Below are positions 18,929 to 27,305 of a stretch of DNA of 64,000 nucleotides, piece by piece. The notes below the pieces were generated by a model, which ran no database searches, was not told the DNA's origin, and was given only the letters and a program-made list of their open reading frames with translations. Source of the stretch: Bacteroidota bacterium (GTDB lineage Bacteria > Bacteroidota > Bacteroidia > Bacteroidales > FEN-979). A program made the translations under genes and the position numbers. Location: NCBI GenBank assembly GCA_026391805.1, contig JAPLDJ010000016.1, positions 62,001 through 126,000 of the forward strand, read 5' to 3'. Each line of letters opens with the position of its first letter. The first letter of the stretch is position 1.

Positions 18929-19672
18929 CTAAAAATGATAGCCGATTGAAATGGAATACCTGAAAAACATTTTGAAAGTTGCGGTATTATTATCACCCGA
19001 CGAGGAGACAAAGGGTGCAAGCCACGGGTGCTTCTCCCTGAATTTATCTTTCATGTCAGAAATTATAGTTTCTTCATCCTGCTCATCAACATTGCCATCC
19101 GTACTCCAACGTGAATAAACACATGTCAGTGAAGGGCCGAAAATAAGAAGGTCAACAGAAAACCGCTTCCAGAAAATAAACTGGTACCCGATCATTGCGC
19201 CCAGATTGAAAAAATTATAACTGCCGTTAACGTTGCTGTAACGGGTTGTATCAAAATGCAGGTAGGTGACTTCATCCTTAAACTTATATCCGTAATACGA
19301 GAAATAGGGACCTATATACAGCCCGTCCGGGGACCGGTATTGATTTCTGCGTAAAAGGTAAAAGCGATAATCAAATGAGAAGTTTATTCCGAATTCGGAT
19401 ATTCTTTTAACATCCATTATTATATCGAAACTGTCCTTGATTGATGGGTTGAATCCCAAATATCCGAGCTGAATGACAAACGACTGGTTTGGTTTCACCA
19501 GACGTTCGTAAGAAAGCGTGATGTTTTTTATGTTCCCGCTTATAAGCATCGGGGTTGGGTTGAACTTGATCACATTTCTGTGAAATGGTAAAAGGACAGA
19601 ATCTTTTTGCTGTCCGATAGCGATGACCGGGAATAATATCCCGGCAACAAAAAGAAATGACATGCATCTCAT
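18929..19672 (-). CDS. Outer-membrane beta-barrel protein, function unknown
   Basis: 247 residues, signal peptide (MRCMSFLFVAGILFPVIAIGQQ), then alternating barrel strands (FNPTPMLISGNIKNITLSYERL, FSFDYRFYLLR, YIGPYFSYYGYKF) and a terminal FRYSISIGYHF aromatic strand. The layout resembles DUF3575-like small barrels, but I cannot assign it firmly. Single gene; no partners suggested. Confidence 0.78.
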   Translation of the reverse strand: MRCMSFLFVAGILFPVIAIGQQKDSVLLPFHRNVIKFNPTPMLISGNIKNITLSYERLVKPNQSFVIQLGYLGFNPSIKDSFDIIMDVKRISEFGINFSFDYRFYLLRRNQYRSPDGLYIGPYFSYYGYKFKDEVTYLHFDTTRYSNVNGSYNFFNLGAMIGYQFIFWKRFSVDLLIFGPSLTCVYSRWSTDGNVDEQDEETIISDMKDKFREKHPWLAPFVSSSGDNNTATFKMFFRYSISIGYHF

Positions 19673-19847
19673 GGCCTTAGTTTTTTATTGCAATCAATCT
19701 CCGTAACCCGATCATGGATAATTTTTCTCAGGTTTTTTTTTCACCCCTTGATTCCACGTAAATTATTTCACTATTTTTATCGGATGAAGTCAGACAAAGT
19801 TAATAAACAGATTCATCCCTGAGGGCATGAAGGAAAGAATAACTTTT

Positions 19848-19855
19848 TATCTTTG
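19848..19855 (+). promoter_or_regulatory. Putative -7 element of the RND efflux operon
   Basis: TATCTTTG, an exact TAnnTTTG match, 41 bp upstream of ATG 19896. It lies inside the longer open frame that starts at 19827, so translation must start downstream of it. Confidence 0.6.
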
Positions 19856-19895
19856 TTTCAAACATTATCCTGTTCATTCATTAAAAAGCATAATC

Positions 19896-21065
19896 ATGAA
19901 CCGAATCTTTTCCAAAACAATCTTCCTGGCTGCGACCGCACTGTTCCTGGCCGGATTCTTCTTAACATCCTGCAAATCGAAGAAAGAACAGGCCAAACAG
20001 ACGCCGCAATTAAGAGTCCTCGATATTAAAGGAATGACCGTACCGGTTTCTGTTGACCTGGTCGGACAGGCCACCGGGATACCGACCGTTGAGATCAGGG
20101 CGCGTGTTGAAGGTTACCTGCAAAACTGGTCGTTTAAAGAGGGATCCATCGTGAATAAGGGGCAGTTGCTGTTTCTCATCGAACAGGACAAGTACATCAA
20201 CAATGTTAAAAACAGCGAGGCTGACCTGATCAGTAAGACTGCGGCATGGAACAAGGCAAAGCTGGATGTTGCGCGACTGAAACCGCTGCTCAACACCAGG
20301 GCCATCAGCCAGAACGACTACGATGTGGCCGTGACAACAGAGCAACAGACCGGTGCCGGTGTTGAAAGCGCAAAGGCGAACCTGGCCGATGCAAAGCTGA
20401 ATTTATCCTACACCTCGATCCCATCACCTATAACAGGTTATATCGGGAAGGTGAATGTCAATCCGGGAAACCTTGTGGGCCATGGCGAAAGTACGCTTCT
20501 CACGACGGTTTCTGCAGTAGATCCGATTTACGTCGACTTCCAGATGAACGAAACCGACTATCTCTTCATTTCAAAATACCTTGCGGAGCACAAGACACAG
20601 ATGGAGGAACTTAGCAAGGCAATTACAGCTTACCTTACCTTATCAGGCAACATCAAATACTCATCACCGGGTAAGATTGATTTCATCGACCGGGCTGTAA
20701 ATCCGGCCACAGGTACTATCGCGATGCGTGCGATTTATTCAAATCCCGACGGGCTGATCAAGCCGGGGAACTTTGCCATGGTGAACCTGGTGCTGATGGA
20801 GCGTGAAAATGCCGTCGTGATCCCGCAAAGCGCCACCACACAGATCCAGGGAAAGAACTTTGCATTCCTTGTCGACAACGAGAACAAGGTTACCCGGGTT
20901 CCGTTATTGCTGGGGCGCAATATCGGTTCGCACGTCACCGTCCTCAACGGATTGACGCCGGGATCCAAAATCCTTCTCGAAGGATTCCAGAAATTTAAGG
21001 AAGGAATGGTGGTACAGCCGGTCATTGTTCAGGATACATTTCAGCTGCCAGGCAGGCCACAATAA
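19896..21065 (+). CDS. RND efflux periplasmic adaptor (MexA/AcrA family lipoprotein)
   Basis: 389 residues from ATG 19896. Signal peptide with lipobox FLTSC. Order: beta-barrel/lipoyl half (VEIRARVEGYLQNWSFKEGSIVNKGQLLF), an alpha-helical hairpin (about 90-160: NNVKNSEADL.. SQNDYDVAVTTEQQTGAGVESAKANL), the second lipoyl half (SPITGYIGKVNVNPGNLV) and a C-terminal beta domain. It links the inner-membrane pump encoded next to the outer-membrane channel. An upstream frame start at 19827 is rejected because the promoter lies within it. Confidence 0.95.
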   Translation: MNRIFSKTIFLAATALFLAGFFLTSCKSKKEQAKQTPQLRVLDIKGMTVPVSVDLVGQATGIPTVEIRARVEGYLQNWSFKEGSIVNKGQLLFLIEQDKYINNVKNSEADLISKTAAWNKAKLDVARLKPLLNTRAISQNDYDVAVTTEQQTGAGVESAKANLADAKLNLSYTSIPSPITGYIGKVNVNPGNLVGHGESTLLTTVSAVDPIYVDFQMNETDYLFISKYLAEHKTQMEELSKAITAYLTLSGNIKYSSPGKIDFIDRAVNPATGTIAMRAIYSNPDGLIKPGNFAMVNLVLMERENAVVIPQSATTQIQGKNFAFLVDNENKVTRVPLLLGRNIGSHVTVLNGLTPGSKILLEGFQKFKEGMVVQPVIVQDTFQLPGRPQ

Positions 21066-21068
21066 TAA

Positions 21069-21101
21069 TTAGCGAAATGGCGAAAAGCGAAAAGCGAAAA
21101 T
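21069..21101. repeat. AGCGAAA word repeat after the adaptor gene
   Basis: Begins three bases after the stop: ttagcgaaatggcgaaaagcgaaaagcgaaaat. Member of the AGCGAAA family (also at 15713, 24270, 25793, 55182). Confidence 0.75.
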
Positions 21102-21149
21102 ATATGCATTCCCGCGTACCTGCATTAATAATATCGTAAATCCGATTCT

Positions 21150-24100
21150 ATGTTACAACAATTTATAACCCGTCCGATCCTCTCGTCAGTCATCGCGATC
21201 ATGATTGCTCTCGTTGGGGTCTTAAGCCTGTTTACGCTACCCATCTCCCAGTACCCGGACATCGTGCCGCCCACGGTACAGATCACCGCTTTCTATCCCG
21301 GCGCCAATGCACAGGATGTTCAGAAGGTCGTTGCCGTTCCGCTTGAAGAACAGATCAACGGGGTCGACAACATGATCTACATGACCTCACAGTGCGCCAA
21401 CGACGGCTCCTGCAACATCACGGTCTATTTTGAGGTCGGCACCAATCCTGATATGGCCACGGTGAACGTGCAGAACCGTACACAGCGCGCCATGAACGTG
21501 CTTCCCCCGGAAGTTGTCCAGGGTGGCGTGATCGTCCAGAAGAAATCCACCAGCATCCTGATGCTCTATTCACTGATCTCCCATGATACGGCCTATGATG
21601 TAAAATTCCTTGCAAATTATCTCAACATCAATATCGTAAACGTCCTTAAGAGAATCAGGGGTGTCAGCGATGTCACGATGTTCGGCGGAGATGATTATGC
21701 CATGCGGATTTGGCTGAATCCTGAAAAAATGGCGGGCCTCGGGATCAGTGTCCAGGATGTTCAGAGCGCGATCAAAGACCAGAACGTACAGGCTGCTGCA
21801 GGTCAGATCGGCAAAAACCCGGCTGCGCCTGGCCAGGAAATGTCAATCATGATCAAGGTCCAGGGACGGTTGCTTGATGAAAAGCAGTTCAGTGAGATCA
21901 TCATCAAGGCCAATTCCGACGGATCGCTGGTCAGGATGAAAGATATCGCCCGTGTCGAAATGGGGATGAAGACCTATGACGCCATGGGCAGGTTCAACGG
22001 AAAACCGGCCCCGGCCATCGCTGTTTACCAGGCGCCGGGTTCCAATGCCGTGAATCTTCGGAAAGAACTTGACGGCACGATGGAGGAGCTGGCAAAGGAA
22101 TTCCCGACCGGGATCACCTATGAAAAGGGTCTCGATACCGTTGAATTTGTTACCGCCTCTGTCGAGGAAGTGCTCAGCACTCTTGTCGAGGCATTTATCC
22201 TTGTATTCATCGTCGTTTTCCTATTCCTGCAGGACTGGCGGGCAACCCTTATTCCGGCCATCACGGTTCCGATTTCCCTCGTCGGGGCACTGGCCACTTT
22301 CTCCATGCTCGGGTTCTCCATCAACCTGCTGACACTTTTCGCCCTGGTTCTCGCGATCGGAATTGTTGTCGACGACGCGATTGTCGTCCTTGAAGCCATC
22401 CAGGAAAAGATCGATGCGGAAGGCCTGGAACCGCTGGAAGCTGCCAAACATACGATGAAGGAGATCACACCTGCCATTGTCACCATCACCATGGTATTGT
22501 GCGCGGTGTTCGTTCCTGTTTCTTTCCTTGGTGGTGTAACCGGCGTTATGTACAAACAGTTTGCACTTACATTAATCTCATCGATCCTGATCTCTGCCCT
22601 GCTTGCCTTGACACTTTCTCCTCCGCTCTGCGTAATGCTTTTAAAGCCGAAAAAGCAGAAGAAAGGATTGATCGGAAAATTCTTCAGGGGATTTGACAAG
22701 GGATTTGAAAAAACCACCAACGGTTACCTTAAGATCGCAGGCGGCTTTACACATCACCTTGCAAGGCCCGTGATGTTCTTGTTAATCGTCCTGGTGATGG
22801 CAGTGGTGGTTATGAAGTTTTTACCAACCGGATTCCTGCCACCCGAGGATCAGGGTTATTTCTTTATCAACATCACGACTCCTAAAGCCTATGCTCTTGA
22901 AAAAACGGATGCTGTCATGCGCGAAGTTGAGACCATCCTCTCAAAGACCGACGGAGTTGAATCGTTTACCACTATTCCCGGATACAGTATTCTTGACAAT
23001 TCGGTAAATACAACAAACGGGATGGCTTTCGTGAAGCTGAAAGACTGGAAGGTAAGAGGGATCAAACGAAATGTAGGTGTCATCATCCGTGAAGTCCAGG
23101 CAAAATTCAGCAAGATACCGGGAGGACTCTGCATGGCCTTCAATGCACCTTCCATCCCGGGTCTCGGTAAAACCGGCGGACTCGAATTCCAGTTGCAGGA
23201 TAAGATCGGCGCCGGACTGGATAAAATGACGGAGGTCAACCAGACATTCCAGACCGAGCTGCTGAAAAGAAAAGAATTCATAAACGCATTTTCTCCTTTC
23301 AGGAATGATATCCCTCAATACGAGCTCACCGTTGACAAGGAAAAAGCCAAAGTACTTGGAGTGCCTGTTAACACTGTCTATACGACGCTGCAGGGACTTT
23401 TCGGCAGTTACTATGTCAATGATTTCAACAAATTCGGAAAATCCTATCGTGTTATCATCCAGGCTGACGCCCGCTATCGTGCAAACAAGGAGGACATCAG
23501 TAAGGCCTATGTAAAAAGCAGTAACGGGAACATGGTGCCACTCGGAACATTGGTAGACATAAAACCGACCCAGGGCCCCGATATTGTAAAACGGTTCAAC
23601 CTTTACAGCTCTGCCGATTATACGATCGCAATTGCTCCGGGTTATGCAACCGGGGAGGCGATCCAGGCCGTCAAAGAGGTTACGGACAAATCGCTTCCCT
23701 ATGGATTCGGTTATGATTATTCGGGAATGACGCGCGAAGAACTTATCTCGGGAGGGCAAGCGCCATTTATCTTTACGCTCTGTTTTATTTTCGTCTTCTT
23801 TCTCCTCGCAGCGAAATATGAGAGCTGGCTGCTCCCGATACCGGTGTTGCTGGCCATTCCGTTCGGGGTGTTCGGAGCCTTCGGACTGCAGTGGGCCTTC
23901 GGGTATCAGAATAATATCTTCGCTCAGATCGGGTTGATCATGCTGATTGGGCTTGTTGCCAAGAATGCGATTCTGATTGTGGAATTCGCAAAGCAGAAGC
24001 ACGACATGGGGCATCCGCTGATCGATGCCGCACTTGAAGGGGCCAAGCTTCGGTTCCGCCCGATCCTGATGACCTCATTTGCATTTATCCTTGGTGTGGT

Positions 24101-24287
24101 TCCCCTGGTTATTGCCAAGGGTGCGGGCGCTGCCAGTCGCCATGCCTTAGGCACTTCCGTTTTCGGGGGAATGCTGGTTGCCACGATCTGCGGAGTGCTT
24201 GTAGTTCCTTCGCTCTATGTGGCTTTCCAGAAACTGGAAAACCGGATGAAGGGGAAAAAGAAGGAAAGTAGCGAAGTAGCGAAGTAG
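21150..24287 (+). CDS. RND family hydrophobe/amphiphile efflux pump (AcrB/MexB-like)
   Basis: 1045 residues, full length. N-terminal FITRPILSSVIAIMIALVGVLSLFTLPISQYPDIVPP is characteristic of HAE1 pumps. Twelve transmembrane helices and two large periplasmic loops are present. Helix 4 carries the proton-relay aspartates in GIVVDDAIVVLEA (about 400-412). The protein uses proton influx to export drugs, bile-like compounds or lipids through the partner channel. The last codons (SSEVAK) are read from an agcgaag word repeat that also provides the stop. Operon with adaptor and outer channel. Confidence 0.97.
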   Translation: MLQQFITRPILSSVIAIMIALVGVLSLFTLPISQYPDIVPPTVQITAFYPGANAQDVQKVVAVPLEEQINGVDNMIYMTSQCANDGSCNITVYFEVGTNPDMATVNVQNRTQRAMNVLPPEVVQGGVIVQKKSTSILMLYSLISHDTAYDVKFLANYLNINIVNVLKRIRGVSDVTMFGGDDYAMRIWLNPEKMAGLGISVQDVQSAIKDQNVQAAAGQIGKNPAAPGQEMSIMIKVQGRLLDEKQFSEIIIKANSDGSLVRMKDIARVEMGMKTYDAMGRFNGKPAPAIAVYQAPGSNAVNLRKELDGTMEELAKEFPTGITYEKGLDTVEFVTASVEEVLSTLVEAFILVFIVVFLFLQDWRATLIPAITVPISLVGALATFSMLGFSINLLTLFALVLAIGIVVDDAIVVLEAIQEKIDAEGLEPLEAAKHTMKEITPAIVTITMVLCAVFVPVSFLGGVTGVMYKQFALTLISSILISALLALTLSPPLCVMLLKPKKQKKGLIGKFFRGFDKGFEKTTNGYLKIAGGFTHHLARPVMFLLIVLVMAVVVMKFLPTGFLPPEDQGYFFINITTPKAYALEKTDAVMREVETILSKTDGVESFTTIPGYSILDNSVNTTNGMAFVKLKDWKVRGIKRNVGVIIREVQAKFSKIPGGLCMAFNAPSIPGLGKTGGLEFQLQDKIGAGLDKMTEVNQTFQTELLKRKEFINAFSPFRNDIPQYELTVDKEKAKVLGVPVNTVYTTLQGLFGSYYVNDFNKFGKSYRVIIQADARYRANKEDISKAYVKSSNGNMVPLGTLVDIKPTQGPDIVKRFNLYSSADYTIAIAPGYATGEAIQAVKEVTDKSLPYGFGYDYSGMTREELISGGQAPFIFTLCFIFVFFLLAAKYESWLLPIPVLLAIPFGVFGAFGLQWAFGYQNNIFAQIGLIMLIGLVAKNAILIVEFAKQKHDMGHPLIDAALEGAKLRFRPILMTSFAFILGVVPLVIAKGAGAASRHALGTSVFGGMLVATICGVLVVPSLYVAFQKLENRMKGKKKESSEVAK

Positions 24288-24382
24288 GGAAAAGCGCCGG
24301 TTGCTTCGGCACTTCGTGCCTCGCAATGACAAAAGTAAAATGACAAAAATGGAGATTGCTTCGTCGCTGGCTCCTCGCAATA
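24268..24382. repeat. Word repeats overlapping the RND pump stop codon and two ATTGCTTCG elements
   Basis: gtagcgaagtagcgaagtag forms the last codons and stop of the pump gene. Two palindromic elements of the form TTGCTTCG(stem)CGCAATAAC/GAC follow (ggcac/gtgcc stem in the first). The same family occurs at 10110-10190. Confidence 0.75.
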
Positions 24383-24412
24383 ACAAAAAATCGTAATTCG
24401 TAAATAAAAAAT

Positions 24413-25789
24413 ATGGTACTCAAAAATTATAAAATAATCTCCTCCTGCATCCTGGTCATTTTGCTGATCGCAGGTTGCAAGATCGGCCCGAATTACAAGC
24501 AGCCTCAATATGACCTGGGAAAGAATTACCGTTTTGCGAAGAGTGCGGATACGCTCTCGCTGGCCGATACCTCCTGGAGTTACCTGTTCACTGATCCCGT
24601 TCTTAAAGCGCTTATTAAAAAAGGGCTCGAAAACAATTTCGACCTGAAGATCGCGGTCGAAAGGGTAAACCAAGCGACTGCATCTTTCAAGGAAGCAAGA
24701 GCAGCCATCTGGCCATCGATCGGCGCCGAGGCAAACGGCTCCCTGAACACGATACAGACACCCTTGGCAGGAGGAAATACGACGAGCTATAACGACCTCT
24801 ATGCCGTTGGAGCGCTGTCGTGGGAACTTGATGTCTGGGGCAAGCTCCGCAGGTCAAAAGAGTCGGCAAGAGCCCAGATGCTCTCGCAGGTTGCTTACAG
24901 GCAAAGCGTGTATATTTCCCTGATTGCAGAAATTGCAACCGCCTATTTCTCCCTGCTTGACTACAGGGATGAGGTTGAGATTGCACGTGAAACAGTAAGG
25001 ATAAGGACAGAAGGGCTGGAACTGGTCAGGGGTAAACTCCTTGCCGGAACCGTTTCAGGGCTGACCGTAGCCCAGGCGGAAGCAGAACTGGCACAGGTAA
25101 AAGCAGAGCTCCCGGCCTACGAGAAAGCCGCCGCTTTACAGGAAAATGCACTTAAACTCCTCCTGGGTGAATTGCCGGGTGAAATCGTTGCAGGCGATTC
25201 CATCACAAGACAGATCAACCCGAATATTATTCCTGAAGCAGGAATACCTTCACAACTCATCGTCCGCAGACCCGACCTCATTGCAGCCGAACAGCAGCTG
25301 GTTTCGGCCAACGCCCAGATCGGTGTTGCGCGGGGAATGATGCTCCCCTCATTAAGCATCAACGCAAATGCAGGATATTCAACGCTGGGAGCCGGCTGGA
25401 TCGGTTCCGCCGTCGGGAGCCTGGTTGCCCCGATCTTCAGCTTTGGAAAGCTAAGGGCGAATCTGAAAAGAACACAGGCATACCATGAAGAAATTCTGAT
25501 CACATATCAGAAAAGCATCTATACGGCTATTTCCGAAGTATCCGACGGCATTATGACTGTGGAAAAACAGAAAGAAATCTCAGTCGAAAGCCGGAACCTT
25601 ACCAATGCTGCACAAACCGCATTCGATCTGGCCTATCAGTTGTTTAATGCCGGCTATGCTTCCTATCTTGATGTGATTGACGTCCAACGTCAGTTGTACA
25701 GCGCACAGATCAACGAGTCGCAGGCACATTATGCCGAACTCTCCTCTGTTGTGAACCTGTACAAGGCGCTGGGAGGCGGCTGGAAGTAA
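24413..25789 (+). CDS. Outer-membrane efflux lipoprotein (OprM/NodT, TolC family)
   Basis: 458 residues. Lipobox VILLIAGC near residue 21, followed by KIGPNYKQP, the classic start of NodT-family factors (CxxGPDYxxP). Two homologous alpha-helical/beta repeats follow, with the internal motif QLIVRRPDLIAAEQQLVSANAQIGVARGMMLPSLSI (about 279-314). It forms the exit duct of the tripartite pump and is acylated in the outer membrane. It starts 125 bp after the pump, the gap being filled with repeats. The stop is followed by another AGCGAAA repeat. Confidence 0.95.
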   Translation: MVLKNYKIISSCILVILLIAGCKIGPNYKQPQYDLGKNYRFAKSADTLSLADTSWSYLFTDPVLKALIKKGLENNFDLKIAVERVNQATASFKEARAAIWPSIGAEANGSLNTIQTPLAGGNTTSYNDLYAVGALSWELDVWGKLRRSKESARAQMLSQVAYRQSVYISLIAEIATAYFSLLDYRDEVEIARETVRIRTEGLELVRGKLLAGTVSGLTVAQAEAELAQVKAELPAYEKAAALQENALKLLLGELPGEIVAGDSITRQINPNIIPEAGIPSQLIVRRPDLIAAEQQLVSANAQIGVARGMMLPSLSINANAGYSTLGAGWIGSAVGSLVAPIFSFGKLRANLKRTQAYHEEILITYQKSIYTAISEVSDGIMTVEKQKEISVESRNLTNAAQTAFDLAYQLFNAGYASYLDVIDVQRQLYSAQINESQAHYAELSSVVNLYKALGGGWK

Positions 25790-25792
25790 AAA

Positions 25793-25818
25793 AATAGCGA
25801 AAAGCGAAAAGCGAAACA
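25793..25818. repeat. AGCGAAA word repeat after the efflux channel gene
   Basis: aatagcgaaaagcgaaaagcgaaac begins within four bases of the stop codon at 25789. Confidence 0.75.
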
Positions 25819-25836
25819 AAAAGAAAATACCACTGA

Positions 25837-25880
25837 ACACCGTAGGTGTGACATTATTCTAGGTGTGACATTATTCTAGC
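25837..25880. repeat. GTA-triloop hairpin with 17-bp tandem duplication (gtgacattattctag)
   Basis: A 17-bp unit (aggtgtgacattattct) occurs twice head to tail (25844-25860, 25861-25877). The first copy is preceded by acaccgta, forming an acacc-GTA-ggtgt hairpin. A related sequence lies at 55227-55251. Confidence 0.75.
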
Positions 25881-25883
25881 GAA

Positions 25884-27044
25884 ATGAGTCTTCAGCATAT
25901 ACGCCGGGTTCCCACATTCTGTTTCATTTTCCTGACCCTCCTTCTTTTCATTCCTCGCGCTTCAGCACAGAATAAAGGCGACAGCCTTACAGATGAGCTG
26001 AAAGCCAAGCTGATCAATAACGTCAGCCATTTTACATTTGGCTTTTATGTGGATACCTATGTTACCATTGAACTTGATGATAACAAAGACACTTCGAACA
26101 TTGTTCCCTTCTTTGCCAACTGCCCGATGAGGGACCAGATCAGGTTGAATGTGGCTGCGCTCGAGATCTATTACAACGACGAAAAGGTAAGAGGAAAATT
26201 GCAGCTTCAGTATGGTGACGCGCCCAACCTTCTTGCAGCCCCGGAAAAGGAGTGGATCAAAACCATACGCCAGGCTGCTATTGGTTTCAGGATCGTAAAA
26301 GACCTCTGGATTGACGCCGGTTACATGTTCACCCCGGTGGGTTGTGAATCTGCATGGCCTGTGACCAACTTCGTGAGTACCGCTTCGGTTTGCGGCTACT
26401 TTGAAGCGGGGGCGGTATTGGGGATCAAAGTGTCTTACAGGATCTCCGACAAAGTCGATATCGGGCTTATGGCAGGAGATCCCTATTCGCTGGCCTATCA
26501 GCAAACCAACCATTTGGCAGGGGTTCTCTTCATCAATTATATGCCGCTGAAGAACCTGACCCTTACCTATAGCAACCTGTTCGGCAACCAGGCATTGAAA
26601 AATGCGGAAATCAAGAACAACCTGCTCTACAACGACGTTCAGATAGCCTACAGTCCCATCAAAAATATTGATATTCTCGCCCAGTGTGATTTTGCCTTCC
26701 AGAGCAATTCACGGATGCCACCCGATACTAATAAAATCGCTTCGATGGTCTCAGGCTTTATCCAGGCCCGGTACAGGTTCCTGAAACATTTTTCAGTTAC
26801 AGGCCGCTACGAGATGTTCACCGACCCCGAAGGCTTTCTTTCGGGTGTTTACAACTATGAAAACAAAAGCACCGGGCTCATGATGAACGGGTGCTCCCTC
26901 GGACTCGAATACAAACCGGTTAAGATTGGTTATGTCCGCATGGAATACAAATTCCTGCATGCCAACCCCGGCAACAAGGTATATTATTCCAATACCAGCG
27001 ACCACCTCAATGCGCTGATCTTTACTACCGGCGTGAGGTTCTGA
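25884..27044 (+). CDS. Outer-membrane porin, OmpL-like (beta-barrel porin-2 type)
   Basis: 386 residues. Signal peptide ends PRASAQ. Features typical of the OmpL-like porin-2 barrels follow: an early FTFGFYVDTYVTIE strand, RDQIRLNVAALEIYYNDEKVRGKLQLQYGD, IDAGYMFTPVGCESA, YFEAGAVLGIKVSYRISDKVDIGLMAGD, and a C-terminal IFTTGVRF strand. Probable passive outer-membrane channel. It is separated from the efflux operon by a repeat and may be independent. The start at 25884 immediately follows the tandem repeat. Confidence 0.82.
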   Translation: MSLQHIRRVPTFCFIFLTLLLFIPRASAQNKGDSLTDELKAKLINNVSHFTFGFYVDTYVTIELDDNKDTSNIVPFFANCPMRDQIRLNVAALEIYYNDEKVRGKLQLQYGDAPNLLAAPEKEWIKTIRQAAIGFRIVKDLWIDAGYMFTPVGCESAWPVTNFVSTASVCGYFEAGAVLGIKVSYRISDKVDIGLMAGDPYSLAYQQTNHLAGVLFINYMPLKNLTLTYSNLFGNQALKNAEIKNNLLYNDVQIAYSPIKNIDILAQCDFAFQSNSRMPPDTNKIASMVSGFIQARYRFLKHFSVTGRYEMFTDPEGFLSGVYNYENKSTGLMMNGCSLGLEYKPVKIGYVRMEYKFLHANPGNKVYYSNTSDHLNALIFTTGVRF

Positions 27045-27125
27045 GTTGTTACAATCATTATAAAAGATAAGGAACTAACCCATGCACAGCATCCCCTTCA
27101 GGTGCTGACTAAAAAATATTTTTAT

Positions 27126-27236
27126 TTTCTCGCAGAGTCTCGCTGATTAATCGCAGAGTTCCGCAGAAAAGTGATAATGTGAATTTAAACTCTGCGCAAC
27201 TTAGCGAAAAACTCTGCGCAACTCAGCGTGAAATAT
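27126..27236. repeat. ~110-bp inverted-repeat-bounded element (CGCAGAG type)
   Basis: tttctcgcagagtctcgc and cgcagagttccgcaga on the left are mirrored by aactctgcgcaact (twice) and cagcgtgaaa on the right, forming imperfect arms. It lies between the convergent porin and PLC-barrel genes. Close relative of the element at 31827. Confidence 0.75.
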
Positions 27237-27305
27237 TTTTTACTTTTTGATCACACCCCTTGGGTTTGATGTTAACCCCTTCCCGGATTATGCTTCTATG
27301 CCTGT

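Noticed and set aside
19827-19895. Upstream extension of the RND adaptor gene
   Set aside because: The extension contains the promoter and a non-signal peptide; the lipoprotein signal starts at 19896.
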